Shown here: one piece after another, positions 17,250 through 26,100 of the stretch
How the letters are laid out: each line of letters begins with the position of its first letter
Position numbering within the stretch: the first letter of the stretch is position 1
Origin: Sabulibacter ruber
Lineage (GTDB): Bacteria; Bacteroidota; Bacteroidia; Cytophagales; Hymenobacteraceae
DNA: 64,000 nt
Direction of reading: 5' to 3'
NCBI RefSeq assembly: GCF_017355955.1
Contig: NZ_JAFFID010000001.1
Location: 2,728,001-2,792,000, forward strand
Position numbers and translations under genes: made by a program
Notes under the pieces: generated by a model
What the model saw: the letters and a program-made list of their open reading frames with translations, nothing else
The model's database searches: none
What the model was told of the DNA's origin: nothing

Positions 17250-17590
17250 AACGCTGGCGCGAGTTTACAACTCGCGCCTACAGATGATGGGTAGTCTCCT
17301 GACTACCCTCGCTGCACCGCAGCGAGATTGCGCATCATTGAGCCTTCAATGCGCGGAAGTTACTTCCGTGACTTTCTTATGGTTCTCAGAAGATACGGAA
17401 GTTACTTCCGCGCCATAATGGGCTCGTTTCTGAGCCATTTTTTAGAAAACAAGCTAAAAGCACTGATCTTATTCGCTGGTGCGAGCCTCCGGCTCGTGTC
17501 CGTACGCGTACCAGAACTATTCTTGAGGAACAGCTTAAAAGAACAGGAATATGTGTGGACACGAGCCGGAGGCTCGCGCCAGCGGTCATT
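17250..17590. repeat. Cluster of seven REP-like palindromes
   Basis: Small palindromes follow one another: 17256-17278 (GGCGCGAGTT...), 17289-17308 (GGGTAGTC / GACTACCC), 17309-17325 (TCGCTGC / GCAGCGA), 17354-17368 and 17396-17410 (CGGAAGT / ACTTCCG, in inverted contexts), and an inverted pair at 17474-17501 and 17557-17584 whose 28-base arms match at 27 positions. Open frames across the block come from the repeats and are not believable genes. The look is REP/REPIN, although no RAYT transposase is in the window. Confidence 0.75.
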
Positions 17591-17652
17591 ACTGTAAGTA
17601 CTGTGGTTCTGCCTTGATTTTTAACAAACGGTTTTAAAGCGGCGCTTGCCAT

Positions 17653-18036
17653 TCAAACTCTGCATTCCGCGCAATAGCCAGACACCCAGCAATTCACATT
17701 CAGCGCGGAGTAACCTGCGGGTAGGCTCGCTTTTACTTCCTCCTCCAGGCACTCCACCTTTTGGCAGTGCACGCACCTGAAATGGAAATGGTCATGGGCG
17801 TGGTGGTGCTTCTCACATTTCTTACAGAGCGCAAAGTAAGACTTACCATCATCTGAGACAATGCGGTGAGTGAGGCCATCCTCGCAGAACCGATTCAACA
17901 CCCGGTAAATAGTGACTCTATCAGCCTCACCTTTCAGTTGCTGCTCAATCATGTCCTGGCTCAGCGCCGACGGACTCGATTTCAGCATGGCCAAAATGGC
18001 TTGCTGGGCGGGCGTGTTCCTTCTTTTCATACTCAC
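17653..18036 (-). CDS. Fur-family transcriptional repressor
   Basis: This 127-residue member of the Fur/Zur/PerR family is a metal-dependent dimeric repressor. An N-terminal winged helix (residues 7-67) carries the recognition segment DRVTIYRVLNRF (39-50). The dimer domain has a histidine-rich stretch (78-85, HHAHDHFH) and a structural zinc site made of C88, C91, C122 and C125. Which metal it senses cannot be decided; the histidine-rich loop fits zinc or iron. The start may be this ATG or the next one two codons later. A 7-1-7 palindrome sits 4 bases upstream, so autoregulation is likely. It is divergent from the flavin oxidoreductase gene. Confidence 0.9.
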   Translation of the reverse strand: MSMKRRNTPAQQAILAMLKSSPSALSQDMIEQQLKGEADRVTIYRVLNRFCEDGLTHRIVSDDGKSYFALCKKCEKHHHAHDHFHFRCVHCQKVECLEEEVKASLPAGYSALNVNCWVSGYCAECRV

Positions 18037-18039
18037 TAA

Positions 18040-18054
18040 TGCAACAATGTTGCA
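18040..18054. promoter_or_regulatory. 7-1-7 palindromic operator (Fur-family box)
   Basis: TGCAACA-A-TGTTGCA is a perfect 7-1-7 inverted repeat, the geometry bound by Fur, Zur and PerR proteins. It lies between the repressor gene and the divergent oxidoreductase gene. It overlaps the -33 element of the plus promoter (18049-18052) and sits just after a TATTATTG box of the minus promoter. One bound dimer could shut both genes. Confidence 0.65.
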
Positions 18055-18079
18055 ATAATAAAAAATTCTTCTACATTTG
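18049..18079 (+). promoter_or_regulatory. Promoter towards the flavin oxidoreductase gene
   Basis: GTTG (18049-18052), 19 bases, then TACATTTG (18072-18079): a full -7 match at consensus spacing. The -33 box lies inside the palindromic operator. The leader to the ATG at 18194 would be about 110 bases and contains a short open frame at 18097. Confidence 0.6.
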
Positions 18080-18096
18080 CCAAAAACAGTACACGT

Positions 18097-18216
18097 ATGG
18101 CTACTTCCAGAAGAAGCTTACCTCTGCGCGAGACACGGTCGCTCCTGAGACCAGGCTTTTCCCACGGTTTGTTGCCTCTCAATACTAAAGACCATGGAAG
18201 AGAGAACCCAATTTGA
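18097..18216 (+). CDS. Possible 39-codon leader ORF
   Basis: An ATG 18 bases after the -7 box opens a 39-codon frame that ends at a TGA inside the following gene, overlapping its start by 23 bases. The product is arginine- and leucine-rich with no recognisable motif. It could be a translated leader that couples to the oxidoreductase gene, or plain chance. The only support is its position in the predicted leader. Confidence 0.15.
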   Translation: MATSRRSLPLRETRSLLRPGFSHGLLPLNTKDHGRENPI

Positions 18217-19102
18217 CGTGATTATTATTGGCGGAAGTTATGCCGGGCTTTCCGCAGCCATGGCACTGGGCCGGTCCCTCCGGCACGTACTGGTGCTGGA
18301 CAGCGGTCAGCCCTGCAATCGGCAGACGCCCCACTCGCACAACTTTCTTACAAGAGACGGTGCAACTCCCACGGCCATTGCGCAGAAAGCCAGGGAACAG
18401 GTACTGGCTTACCCCACGGTTACTCTTAAAACGGGCAAAGCCGTGCAGGTAACCGGGCAGAACAGCGCCTTTGAGGTGACTACCGAAGCCGGTGCTACGT
18501 TCAAGGGCAGTAAACTTTTATTTGCTACGGGTGTGAAAGACCTTATGCCGGAGATGGAAGGCTTTGCGGAGTGTTGGGGCATCTCGGTGCTGCACTGCCC
18601 ATATTGCCACGGCTACGAGGTACACCACCAGGAACTAGGCATTCTGGCCAACGGCGACATGGCCTTTGAACTAGCCAAGCTGATTTCCAACTGGTCGCCC
18701 AAACTAATAGTGCTGACGAACGGGGCACATACATTCAGCCAAGAGCAACTCAAGGCTTTGCAGAAGCACCAGATTTCTGTTGAAGAACGGGAAATTGCCT
18801 CTTTACATCATGACCGAGGATATTTACAAAATGTGGAGTTCACCGATGGCTCCACGTTGCCCTTGAAAGCCGTCTTTGCCCGACCGGCGTTCACCCAGCA
18901 TTGTACATTGCCCGAGGAACTAGGGTGCGCACTAACCGAGACAGGGCACCTCAAAGTAGACATCCTACAGAAAACAACGGTGCCCGGCGTTTACGCAGCC
19001 GGTGATGCTACCACTATGATGCGAACTGTGTCCATGGCTATCGCAGCCGGAACTATGGCCGGGGCCGCCATCAACAAAGAATTGATTGAGGAGCGTTTTT
19101 AG
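18194..19102 (+). CDS. CPYC-type FAD disulfide oxidoreductase (thioredoxin reductase-like)
   Basis: This 302-residue flavoprotein has the thioredoxin-reductase layout. An N-terminal FAD motif (IIIGGSYAGLSAA, residues 10-22) is followed by a redox pair C135-P-Y-C138 in HCPYCHGYE. The second dinucleotide motif is degenerate (GILANGDMAFELAK instead of GxGxxA), and AAGDAT near the end contacts FAD. True thioredoxin reductases carry CAxC and a clear NADPH motif. CPYCHGYE with a weak NADPH site is closer to the GliT-like dithiol oxidase group, so it may oxidise a small dithiol using oxygen. Its divergent Fur-family neighbour suggests control by metal or redox stress. The substrate is unknown. Confidence 0.85.
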   Translation: MEERTQFDVIIIGGSYAGLSAAMALGRSLRHVLVLDSGQPCNRQTPHSHNFLTRDGATPTAIAQKAREQVLAYPTVTLKTGKAVQVTGQNSAFEVTTEAGATFKGSKLLFATGVKDLMPEMEGFAECWGISVLHCPYCHGYEVHHQELGILANGDMAFELAKLISNWSPKLIVLTNGAHTFSQEQLKALQKHQISVEEREIASLHHDRGYLQNVEFTDGSTLPLKAVFARPAFTQHCTLPEELGCALTETGHLKVDILQKTTVPGVYAAGDATTMMRTVSMAIAAGTMAGAAINKELIEERF

Positions 19103-19200
19103 CTTGATTTCTTCAAAGTAGGCCAAATACAACCCGAGGGACATTCTCAAAACCCTTCCAAGAACAAGCCACTCACTATTTTACAAGATAATTTGTAATA

Positions 19201-19227
19201 TAGAGCCTAGACAATAACTGGGCTCTA
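19201..19227 (+). promoter_or_regulatory. Hairpin ending at the DUF2339 start codon
   Basis: TAGAGCC (19201-19207) pairs with GGCTCTA (19221-19227), and the last A is the A of the ATG. The 7-bp stem, with a 13-base loop, would cover the ribosome-binding zone. Confidence 0.35.
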
Positions 19228-21692
19228 TGGAGGTATTTCTGCTTTTGGTGTTGGTGGTACTGGCAATCTGGTTTGGCACCCGAATCTCCAACCACTTGCA
19301 GCAGCACCGCCGCGACATGCAGGAAGTGCGGGATGAACTCACCCGCTTGCGGGAACAGGTTAGCAGGTCTACGGTTCGTCCGCCTATTGATGCCGCCGCC
19401 GCGGCAGCGCGCAGAGATGCCGCTAGTACGGCTGCCCCCTCGCGGGAAGAGATACCAGTTCCTCCTCAGCCTATCCCTTCGCCCCCACCGATGGTGGAGC
19501 CGCCAGTTTTCACCCCGAGGCCTGCTCCAGCAGAGATTCCAACTCCTGCACCAACCCCGGAACCAGTTTCAGTTGCCGCTTTTTCTCCCGCCCAGGAAAC
19601 TACCATCTTACCGGAAACAGCACCAACAAGGCCTTCTTTCTTCTCGCGCAAGCTGGATTGGGAGAAATTCATCGGTGAGAACCTCATCAACAAGCTGGGG
19701 ATTGCTATTCTGGTGCTGGGCATCGGGTTCTTCGTGAAATACGCCATTGACCAGGACTGGATCAACGAGGTGGGCCGCGTAGCCATCGGGTTGCTGGCGG
19801 GCGGAGCCCTGATGGGCGTGGCGCATCGGTTACGGAAAGAATACAAAGCCTTCAGTTCGGTGCTGATTGGCGGCGGCATGGCGGTACTGTATTTCACCAT
19901 TGCCATTGCGTTTCATGAGTACCAGATTTTCAGCCAGACGGTGGCGTTTTTGCTCATGGTAGCTATTACAGGCTTCACCATTTTCCTGTCCATTGCCTAT
20001 GACCGCATGGAACTGGCGGTGCTGGCGCTGATTGGTGGTTTCGGGAGTCCGTTCATGGTGAGCACCGGCGAGGGCAATTACATAGTGCTGTTCGTGTTTA
20101 TTCTGCTGCTGAACGTGGGCATTCTGGTGCTGGCGTATTTTAAGAAGTGGAACCTGCTCAACTTCATCGCCTACGTGTTCACCATCATTCTGTACGGCGG
20201 CTGGTTCAGCACCCGGGTAGTAGAGGTACCCAATGCACCGTACGCCGGAGCCCTGGTCTTTGCCACGCTGTTTTACCTGGTGTTTTTCCTGATGAACATC
20301 ATTTACAACGTAAAGGAGCGCCGGAAATTCACAGGCATGGAGATCATGATGCTGCTGAGCAACACGTTTCTGTACTACGGCGTGGGCATGTACGTGATGT
20401 CTCAGGTAGCCGAGGGCAACTATCGGGGTCTGTTCACCATTTTGCTGGGGGTGTTCAATTTCGCGTTTGCGTTTGGCTTGTACCGCAGCAACCGCGTAGA
20501 CCGCAACCTGGTGTATCTGCTCATTGGCCTGGTGCTTACCTTCCTGAGTTTATCGGCGCCCATTCAGCTGGAGGGCAACTATATCACCCTTTTCTGGGCA
20601 TTAGAGGCAGTTCTTTTGCTGTGGCTCTCCCAACGGTCGGGCATTCAGCTGATGAAATATGCCTCAGTGCTGGTACTGGCCTTGATGCTGGGCAGCCTCC
20701 TCATGGATTGGCTGGATTATTCTATCGCCCGCGAAGGACTGCCGCTGCTGATCAACAAACTGTTTATTACTGGAATAGTATCTGTGGCCGCACTGGCAGG
20801 TACCTGGAGCCTCCTGGGCCGCGAACAGCTAACCGATGCTCTGGCACCAAACAGGTTCTTCAAGATATACCGAACGTTGGTGGGCATCGCCTTGGTGCTG
20901 TTTCTGTACCTAGTGCTTTTACTGGAACTGCAACACCAACTGGCGCATTCCGCTTTAAGCGGAGATGTACAGGTGCTGGCAATAGGCTTTTACCATTACC
21001 TGTTCTTACTGGGTCTGCTCTGGTGGAGTGGTCGTCTGGTCAACCCCATTTACACCCGTATAACCATGGTTTTATCTGTAGTGGCGCTGTTAGGGTACAT
21101 GACCAATCTGCAGCCTTCTACCACCTACATCCGCAACGGTTATCTGTTTAACGGCACCCAGACGTTAGGAGCGTTTCTGTTCCATTATCTGCCACTGTTG
21201 ACTTTGCTGGTTTTACTAGCGGCAGCGCTCAGGAAGGTGCAGCAACAGTACGGCTTTACCAGCCTGATAGGAAAACTCAGTTTGTGGGCGGCGAGTGCGG
21301 CAGGCGTGTTCTTGTTCAGTTATGAGCTGGAACATCTCTGGTTGCTGACCTCCCACCCTTCCGCGGCCGAACATTATGAAACGCTGCGCCACGTGCGCAA
21401 AATTGGGTATCCTATCTTGTGGGGCGTGACCTCGTTTGGGCTCATGATGGTGGGCATGTCCCGGAAAATCAAAACCCTCCGGATCATCTCCCTCAGTTTG
21501 TTCTTCCTCACGCTGCTCAAGCTCTTCCTGTTTGATGTGCGCGATATGACCGAAGGAGGCAAGATTGCCGCTTTCATCTGCCTGGGCTTGCTCCTGCTGG
21601 TGATTTCCTTTATGTACCAAAAACTGAAAAACCTGATCCTGGAGGGAGACACCACCCCTACAGATCAGGCCCCGTTAGCCCATGAAGAGTAA
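19227..21692 (+). CDS. DUF2339 polytopic membrane protein
   Basis: This 821-residue protein has an N-terminal anchor helix (residues 3-18), then a short coiled-coil-like stretch (HRRDMQEVRDELTRLREQV) and a proline/alanine-rich linker to about residue 135. The DUF2339 body starts at KLDWEKFIGENLINKLGIA. More than twenty hydrophobic helices follow to the end. The function of DUF2339 is not established; the shape suggests a transporter- or channel-like envelope protein. The stop overlaps the start of a DUF3999 gene by 11 bases, a pairing known from other genomes, so the two probably act together. A hairpin covers the start codon. Confidence 0.88.
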   Translation: MEVFLLLVLVVLAIWFGTRISNHLQQHRRDMQEVRDELTRLREQVSRSTVRPPIDAAAAAARRDAASTAAPSREEIPVPPQPIPSPPPMVEPPVFTPRPAPAEIPTPAPTPEPVSVAAFSPAQETTILPETAPTRPSFFSRKLDWEKFIGENLINKLGIAILVLGIGFFVKYAIDQDWINEVGRVAIGLLAGGALMGVAHRLRKEYKAFSSVLIGGGMAVLYFTIAIAFHEYQIFSQTVAFLLMVAITGFTIFLSIAYDRMELAVLALIGGFGSPFMVSTGEGNYIVLFVFILLLNVGILVLAYFKKWNLLNFIAYVFTIILYGGWFSTRVVEVPNAPYAGALVFATLFYLVFFLMNIIYNVKERRKFTGMEIMMLLSNTFLYYGVGMYVMSQVAEGNYRGLFTILLGVFNFAFAFGLYRSNRVDRNLVYLLIGLVLTFLSLSAPIQLEGNYITLFWALEAVLLLWLSQRSGIQLMKYASVLVLALMLGSLLMDWLDYSIAREGLPLLINKLFITGIVSVAALAGTWSLLGREQLTDALAPNRFFKIYRTLVGIALVLFLYLVLLLELQHQLAHSALSGDVQVLAIGFYHYLFLLGLLWWSGRLVNPIYTRITMVLSVVALLGYMTNLQPSTTYIRNGYLFNGTQTLGAFLFHYLPLLTLLVLLAAALRKVQQQYGFTSLIGKLSLWAASAAGVFLFSYELEHLWLLTSHPSAAEHYETLRHVRKIGYPILWGVTSFGLMMVGMSRKIKTLRIISLSLFFLTLLKLFLFDVRDMTEGGKIAAFICLGLLLLVISFMYQKLKNLILEGDTTPTDQAPLAHEE

Positions 21693-22926
21693 GCTATTCC
21701 TCCTGGCTCTTGGCTGGCTGCTGGCCTTTCAGCCCACCTGGGCGCAGGACTTTGCGTGGCAGGCCCAACTGGCTCCGGTGGCCCAGCCAGGCTATTACCG
21801 CATTCTGCTTTCCCCTCGGGTGGTGGGCCACTCCCAGCCTAACCAGGAAGACATTCGGCTCTTTGATGCAAAGGGACAGACTGTGCCGTACCTGTTGCGC
21901 ACCGAGGTGCCCGTGCAGTACCGCACATTGTTCAAGCCGTACCAGATTTTGCGTTACACCCGCCAGCCGGGTGGCATTTCTGAGTTGCTGGTGCACAATC
22001 CGCAGAAGCGTGCCATCAACAACATCAGCCTGCTCATTGGCAATGCCGAGGTCCGCAAGCAGGTTTCTTTAAGCGGAAGCGATGATCAGCAGAACTGGTA
22101 TGTACTCAAAGAACAGGATCTGCTCTATGCCATCAGAAACACCCAGAAAACCGCCGAGGTAAAGCTGCTGGACTTCCCGCTTAGCAATTACCAATATTTC
22201 CGGCTCCAGCTCAACGACTCTACCAGTGCCCCGCTCAACATCTTGAAAGCCGGTTACTATGACACCTACTCAGAGGCAGGCAAGTACACGCGCATTCCGG
22301 TCCAGTCCTTCAGCCGGGTAGACAGCACCGAGAACCACACCACGTATCTGCGGCTGAGGTTTGGGCAACCGGTGTACCCAGAGCAGATAGCATTTTACAT
22401 CTCGGCCCCAGCTTTGTACCATCGGCCTGGTCAAGTAGTGTTGGGCGAACAACAAGGGCATGAGCGCCGCAGAAAGCGAAGAAGACGCGCCAGGTTGGAA
22501 GAAACTTCTGTCCCACTACTGCTGCATTCCAATGCGCCCGCGGTACTGGACCTGCCCCGCCAGAAAGTGGAAGCCTTAACCATTCAGATTGAAAACGCTG
22601 ATAACCCGCCGCTCACCATTGACTCTGTGCGGGTGCTACAGCTCAACCGGTATCTGGTAGCAGAATTGGCGCCCAATCAAACGTACACCTTGAAATTCGG
22701 AAGCGAGAAGCTGACTGCGCCTGAGTATGACCTGCAGTTTTTCCAGGACAGCATTCCGCAGAATATTCCCGTGGTGGAGACCAGGCAAATCCAATCATTG
22801 CAGGCAGAAAAGAAACCGTCTCCCCGCAGCTCTACCATTCTGATCTGGGCCGCTATTGCGCTTCTGGCGGTGGGGTTGGGCTATATGACCGTACGTTTAT
22901 TGCGTGATATGGAGAAAAAAGGCTGA
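21682..22926 (+). CDS. DUF3999 family envelope protein
   Basis: This 414-residue exported protein has a signal peptide (KLFLLALGWLLAFQPTWAQ) and a large beta-rich outer domain that looks carbohydrate-binding-module-like (GYYRILLSPRVV; repeated YFRLQLNDST-type strands). A single C-terminal membrane helix (STILIWAAIALLAVGLGYM, about residues 385-403) leaves a short basic cytoplasmic tail. A basic patch (HERRRKRRRRARL) sits mid-chain and is unusual for the outer domain. DUF3999 proteins are usually encoded beside DUF2339 proteins, as here. Function unknown; a membrane complex is inferred. Confidence 0.82.
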   Translation: MKSKLFLLALGWLLAFQPTWAQDFAWQAQLAPVAQPGYYRILLSPRVVGHSQPNQEDIRLFDAKGQTVPYLLRTEVPVQYRTLFKPYQILRYTRQPGGISELLVHNPQKRAINNISLLIGNAEVRKQVSLSGSDDQQNWYVLKEQDLLYAIRNTQKTAEVKLLDFPLSNYQYFRLQLNDSTSAPLNILKAGYYDTYSEAGKYTRIPVQSFSRVDSTENHTTYLRLRFGQPVYPEQIAFYISAPALYHRPGQVVLGEQQGHERRRKRRRRARLEETSVPLLLHSNAPAVLDLPRQKVEALTIQIENADNPPLTIDSVRVLQLNRYLVAELAPNQTYTLKFGSEKLTAPEYDLQFFQDSIPQNIPVVETRQIQSLQAEKKPSPRSSTILIWAAIALLAVGLGYMTVRLLRDMEKKG

Positions 22927-23034
22927 AAACAGCCATAGCTTCTTCAGTTCACCCACTTGAGCTTACTTCAGGAGAATTCCTGAAGAAAAGCCGCTTCGGA
23001 TAGATTTCCAAAAGTTAGAAGTTTTACCCAAAGG

Positions 23035-23072
23035 CGTTCTTGACCTGTTTTCCTGAAAACAGGTCAAGAACG
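23035..23072. repeat. Perfect palindrome of the GTTTTC/GAAAAC family
   Basis: Two 18-base arms are fully complementary around CT. The inner part (TGTTTTC) equals that of the copy at 15853, while the variable part is TTGACC instead of GGGCC, with matching change on the other arm. It lies between the DUF3999 and VPS10 genes. Confidence 0.7.
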
Positions 23073-23152
23073 CTTCACTTGGTTTGCCCACCTTCCTGAA
23101 ATTTTCAGTAGCTTACTGCTTCTATTCCTAAACACAAAGCAAACAAACCAGC

Positions 23153-26100
23153 ATGCAAACACCTTTACCACAACGGTTCGTCCGGCGGTGGCTTCCCCTG
23201 CTTTTAGGCGGAATGACGCTTTTGGCCCCGCTTTCCGGGGAGGCCCAGAAAAAATCAGCTCCCAAGGCTTCCAGAAATAAAAAGGCCGTTCAGGACCCTT
23301 ACCCGGCCAAGTTGTACAACGGGCTTACCTGGCGTTCCATTGGGCCGTACCGCGGCGGGCGTTCTGCTACTGTCACGGGGGTGCCGGGCAAACCTAACCT
23401 GTACTACTTTGGCAGTACCGGCGGGGGGGTATGGCGCACCAAAGACGGCGGCTCCAGTTGGGAGAATATCTCTGATAAATTCTTCGGTGGGTCCATTGGA
23501 GCAGTGGCTGTGAGCGAGGCAGACCCCAACGTGATTTACGTGGGCGAAGGCGAGAAAACCGTGCGGGGCAACGTGTCTTCGGGTTTTGGGATGTGGAAGT
23601 CGGTGGATGCGGGGCAAACCTGGCAGCACATCGGCCTGAAGGATTCCAAGCATATTACGCGTGTACGCATTCACCCCAAGAACCCTGATCTGGTGTATGC
23701 GGCAGCCTTGGGCAACATCTATGCGCCGAATGACATGCGCGGCGTGTACCGCTCCAAAGATGGGGGCAAAACCTGGGAACGCGTGCTGTTCGTGAACAAC
23801 GAGGTGGGCATGGTAGACCTCATCCTTGATCCGGTAAACCCGCGGCACCTGTACGCCACCTCCTGGCGGGTACAGCGAACGCCGTACAGCCTTTCCAGCG
23901 GCGGACCCGGCTCCGGCATCTGGAAAAGCACCGACGGAGGCGACACCTGGAAAGAAATCTCCCGCAACAACGGTCTGCCCAAAGGCACGCTGGGCATTAT
24001 TGGCATCACGGTGTCGCCGGTGAACAACCAGCGCGTGTGGGCTTTGGTGGAAGCCGAGAATGGGGGTTTGTTCCGCTCCGAAGACGGTGGTCAGAACTGG
24101 ACCAAGGTGAACGATGACCGCAGTCTGCGCCAGAGGGCCTGGTACTACACCCGCGTCTACGCTGATCCACAGAACGAAGAAGGCGTGTACGTGCTCAACG
24201 TAGGCCACCACTACTCCACCGACGGCGGCCGCACCTTCAAATCCATCCGGACCCAGCACTCTGACCACCACGACCTCTGGATTTCCCCGGAAGACCCCAA
24301 GCGCATGATCATTGCCGATGACGGTGGTGCCCAAGTGAGCTTTGACGGCGGCGAGAACTGGAGCACCATGGACAACCAGCCCACCGGCCAGTTCTACCGC
24401 GTAGTCACGGATAACGCGTTCCCGTACCGCATCTACGGAGCGCAGCAAGACAACAGCGCCATCCGGATTGCCCACCGCACCACCGGCCGCAGCATTGGCA
24501 TGCATGACTGGGAAGAAACCGCGGGCTCTGAAAGCGCGCACCTGGCCGTGAATCCCAAAGACCCGGATGTGGTATACGGCGGCAACTACGGCGGTTTCCT
24601 GGGCCGCATAGACCATAAAACCGGTTTTGAGCGCACCATTAACGTGTGGCCAGACAACCCGATGGGCCACGGCGCCGAGGGCATGAAGTACCGCTTCCAG
24701 TGGAACTTCCCTATCTTCTTCTCGCCACACAACGCCAACCGGCTGTACACCACGTCCAACCACGTACACGTCACCACCAATGAAGGTCAGAGTTGGGAAG
24801 TCATCAGCCCGGATCTCACGCGCAACGACAAATCTAAGCTAGGACCATCGGGTGGACCCATCACCAAAGACAACACCAGCGTAGAATACTACGGCACCAT
24901 CTTCGCGGCCATGGAATCTCCCGCTGAGGAAGGCGTGATCTGGACCGGTTCAGACGATGGCCTGGTGCACGTAACCCGTGACGGAGGCAAGACCTGGACC
25001 AACGTAACGCCTAAGATTCTGCCCGAGTGGAGCATGATCAACAGCGTAGACCCGCACCCTACGCAGAAAGGTGTGATGTATATGGCGGCTACCTTGTACA
25101 AGACCGGCGATTTTCAGCCCCTGTTGTTCAAAACCGCAGATTACGGCAAAACCTGGACTAAAATCACCACCGGTATTCCGGCCCACCATTTCACCCGCGT
25201 AGTGCGCGTAGACCCTAAACGCCCAGGCTTGCTGTATGCGGGTACAGAGTATGGCATGTATGTCTCGTTCAACGACGGGGCTTCGTGGCAGCCGTTCCAG
25301 ATGAACCTGCCGCTGGTTTCCATCACCGATCTCACCATAAAAAACGACAATCTCATTGCCGCCACCCAGGGCCGGGGCTTCTGGATCATAGATGACCTTA
25401 CGCCCTTGCACCAACTCACGCCTCAGGTGGCCAGCAGCAAGTTCCACCTGTACAAGCCCATGCCCTCTTACAAACTGGCAGGCGGCAACTCGGCTAATAC
25501 CAAGTTTGAGGGCCAGAACCACCCCGGGGGCGTAATGGTACACTTCTACCTGCCGCAGGCCCCGGATACTGCCACTACCGTTTCTCTGGAGATTTTGCAG
25601 AAAGACGGCAAATTGATCAGGAAGTACGAGAACAAAGCGAAAGACCCCACGAACAAACTGGAGATAAAAGAAGGCATGAACCGCTTTGTCTGGAACATGC
25701 TGTACCCAGAGGCCTCGCGGTTTGAAGGCATGATTCTGTGGGGCGGCGGTACGCAGGGACCTAAAGCCGTGCCGGGCACCTACAAAGCCCGCCTAACACT
25801 GAACGGCCAGCCGCAGGAAACTGAGTTCGAGATTTTGCCCGATCCCCGCAGCCAGACTCCGCTCGCCGATCTGCAGGCCCAGCATGACTTCCTGATCTCC
25901 GTGCGCGATAAACTCACCCAGACGCATGACGCCATCAGCAAAATCAGGGAGGCCCGTACGCAGATCAACAGCGTGACCGCCCGTTTTCAGGACCGCCAAG
26001 ACATGAAGGATGTACTGGATGCCGCCAAAGCGATGAACAAAAAGATGACTGAGGTGGAGGAAACCCTTTACCAAACCAAAAACCGCAGCGGCCAGGATCC

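Noticed and set aside
17328-17652. Two frames of 88-89 codons on both strands
   Set aside because: Both are made by the REP-like palindromes; the two translations share the same repeat-derived words.
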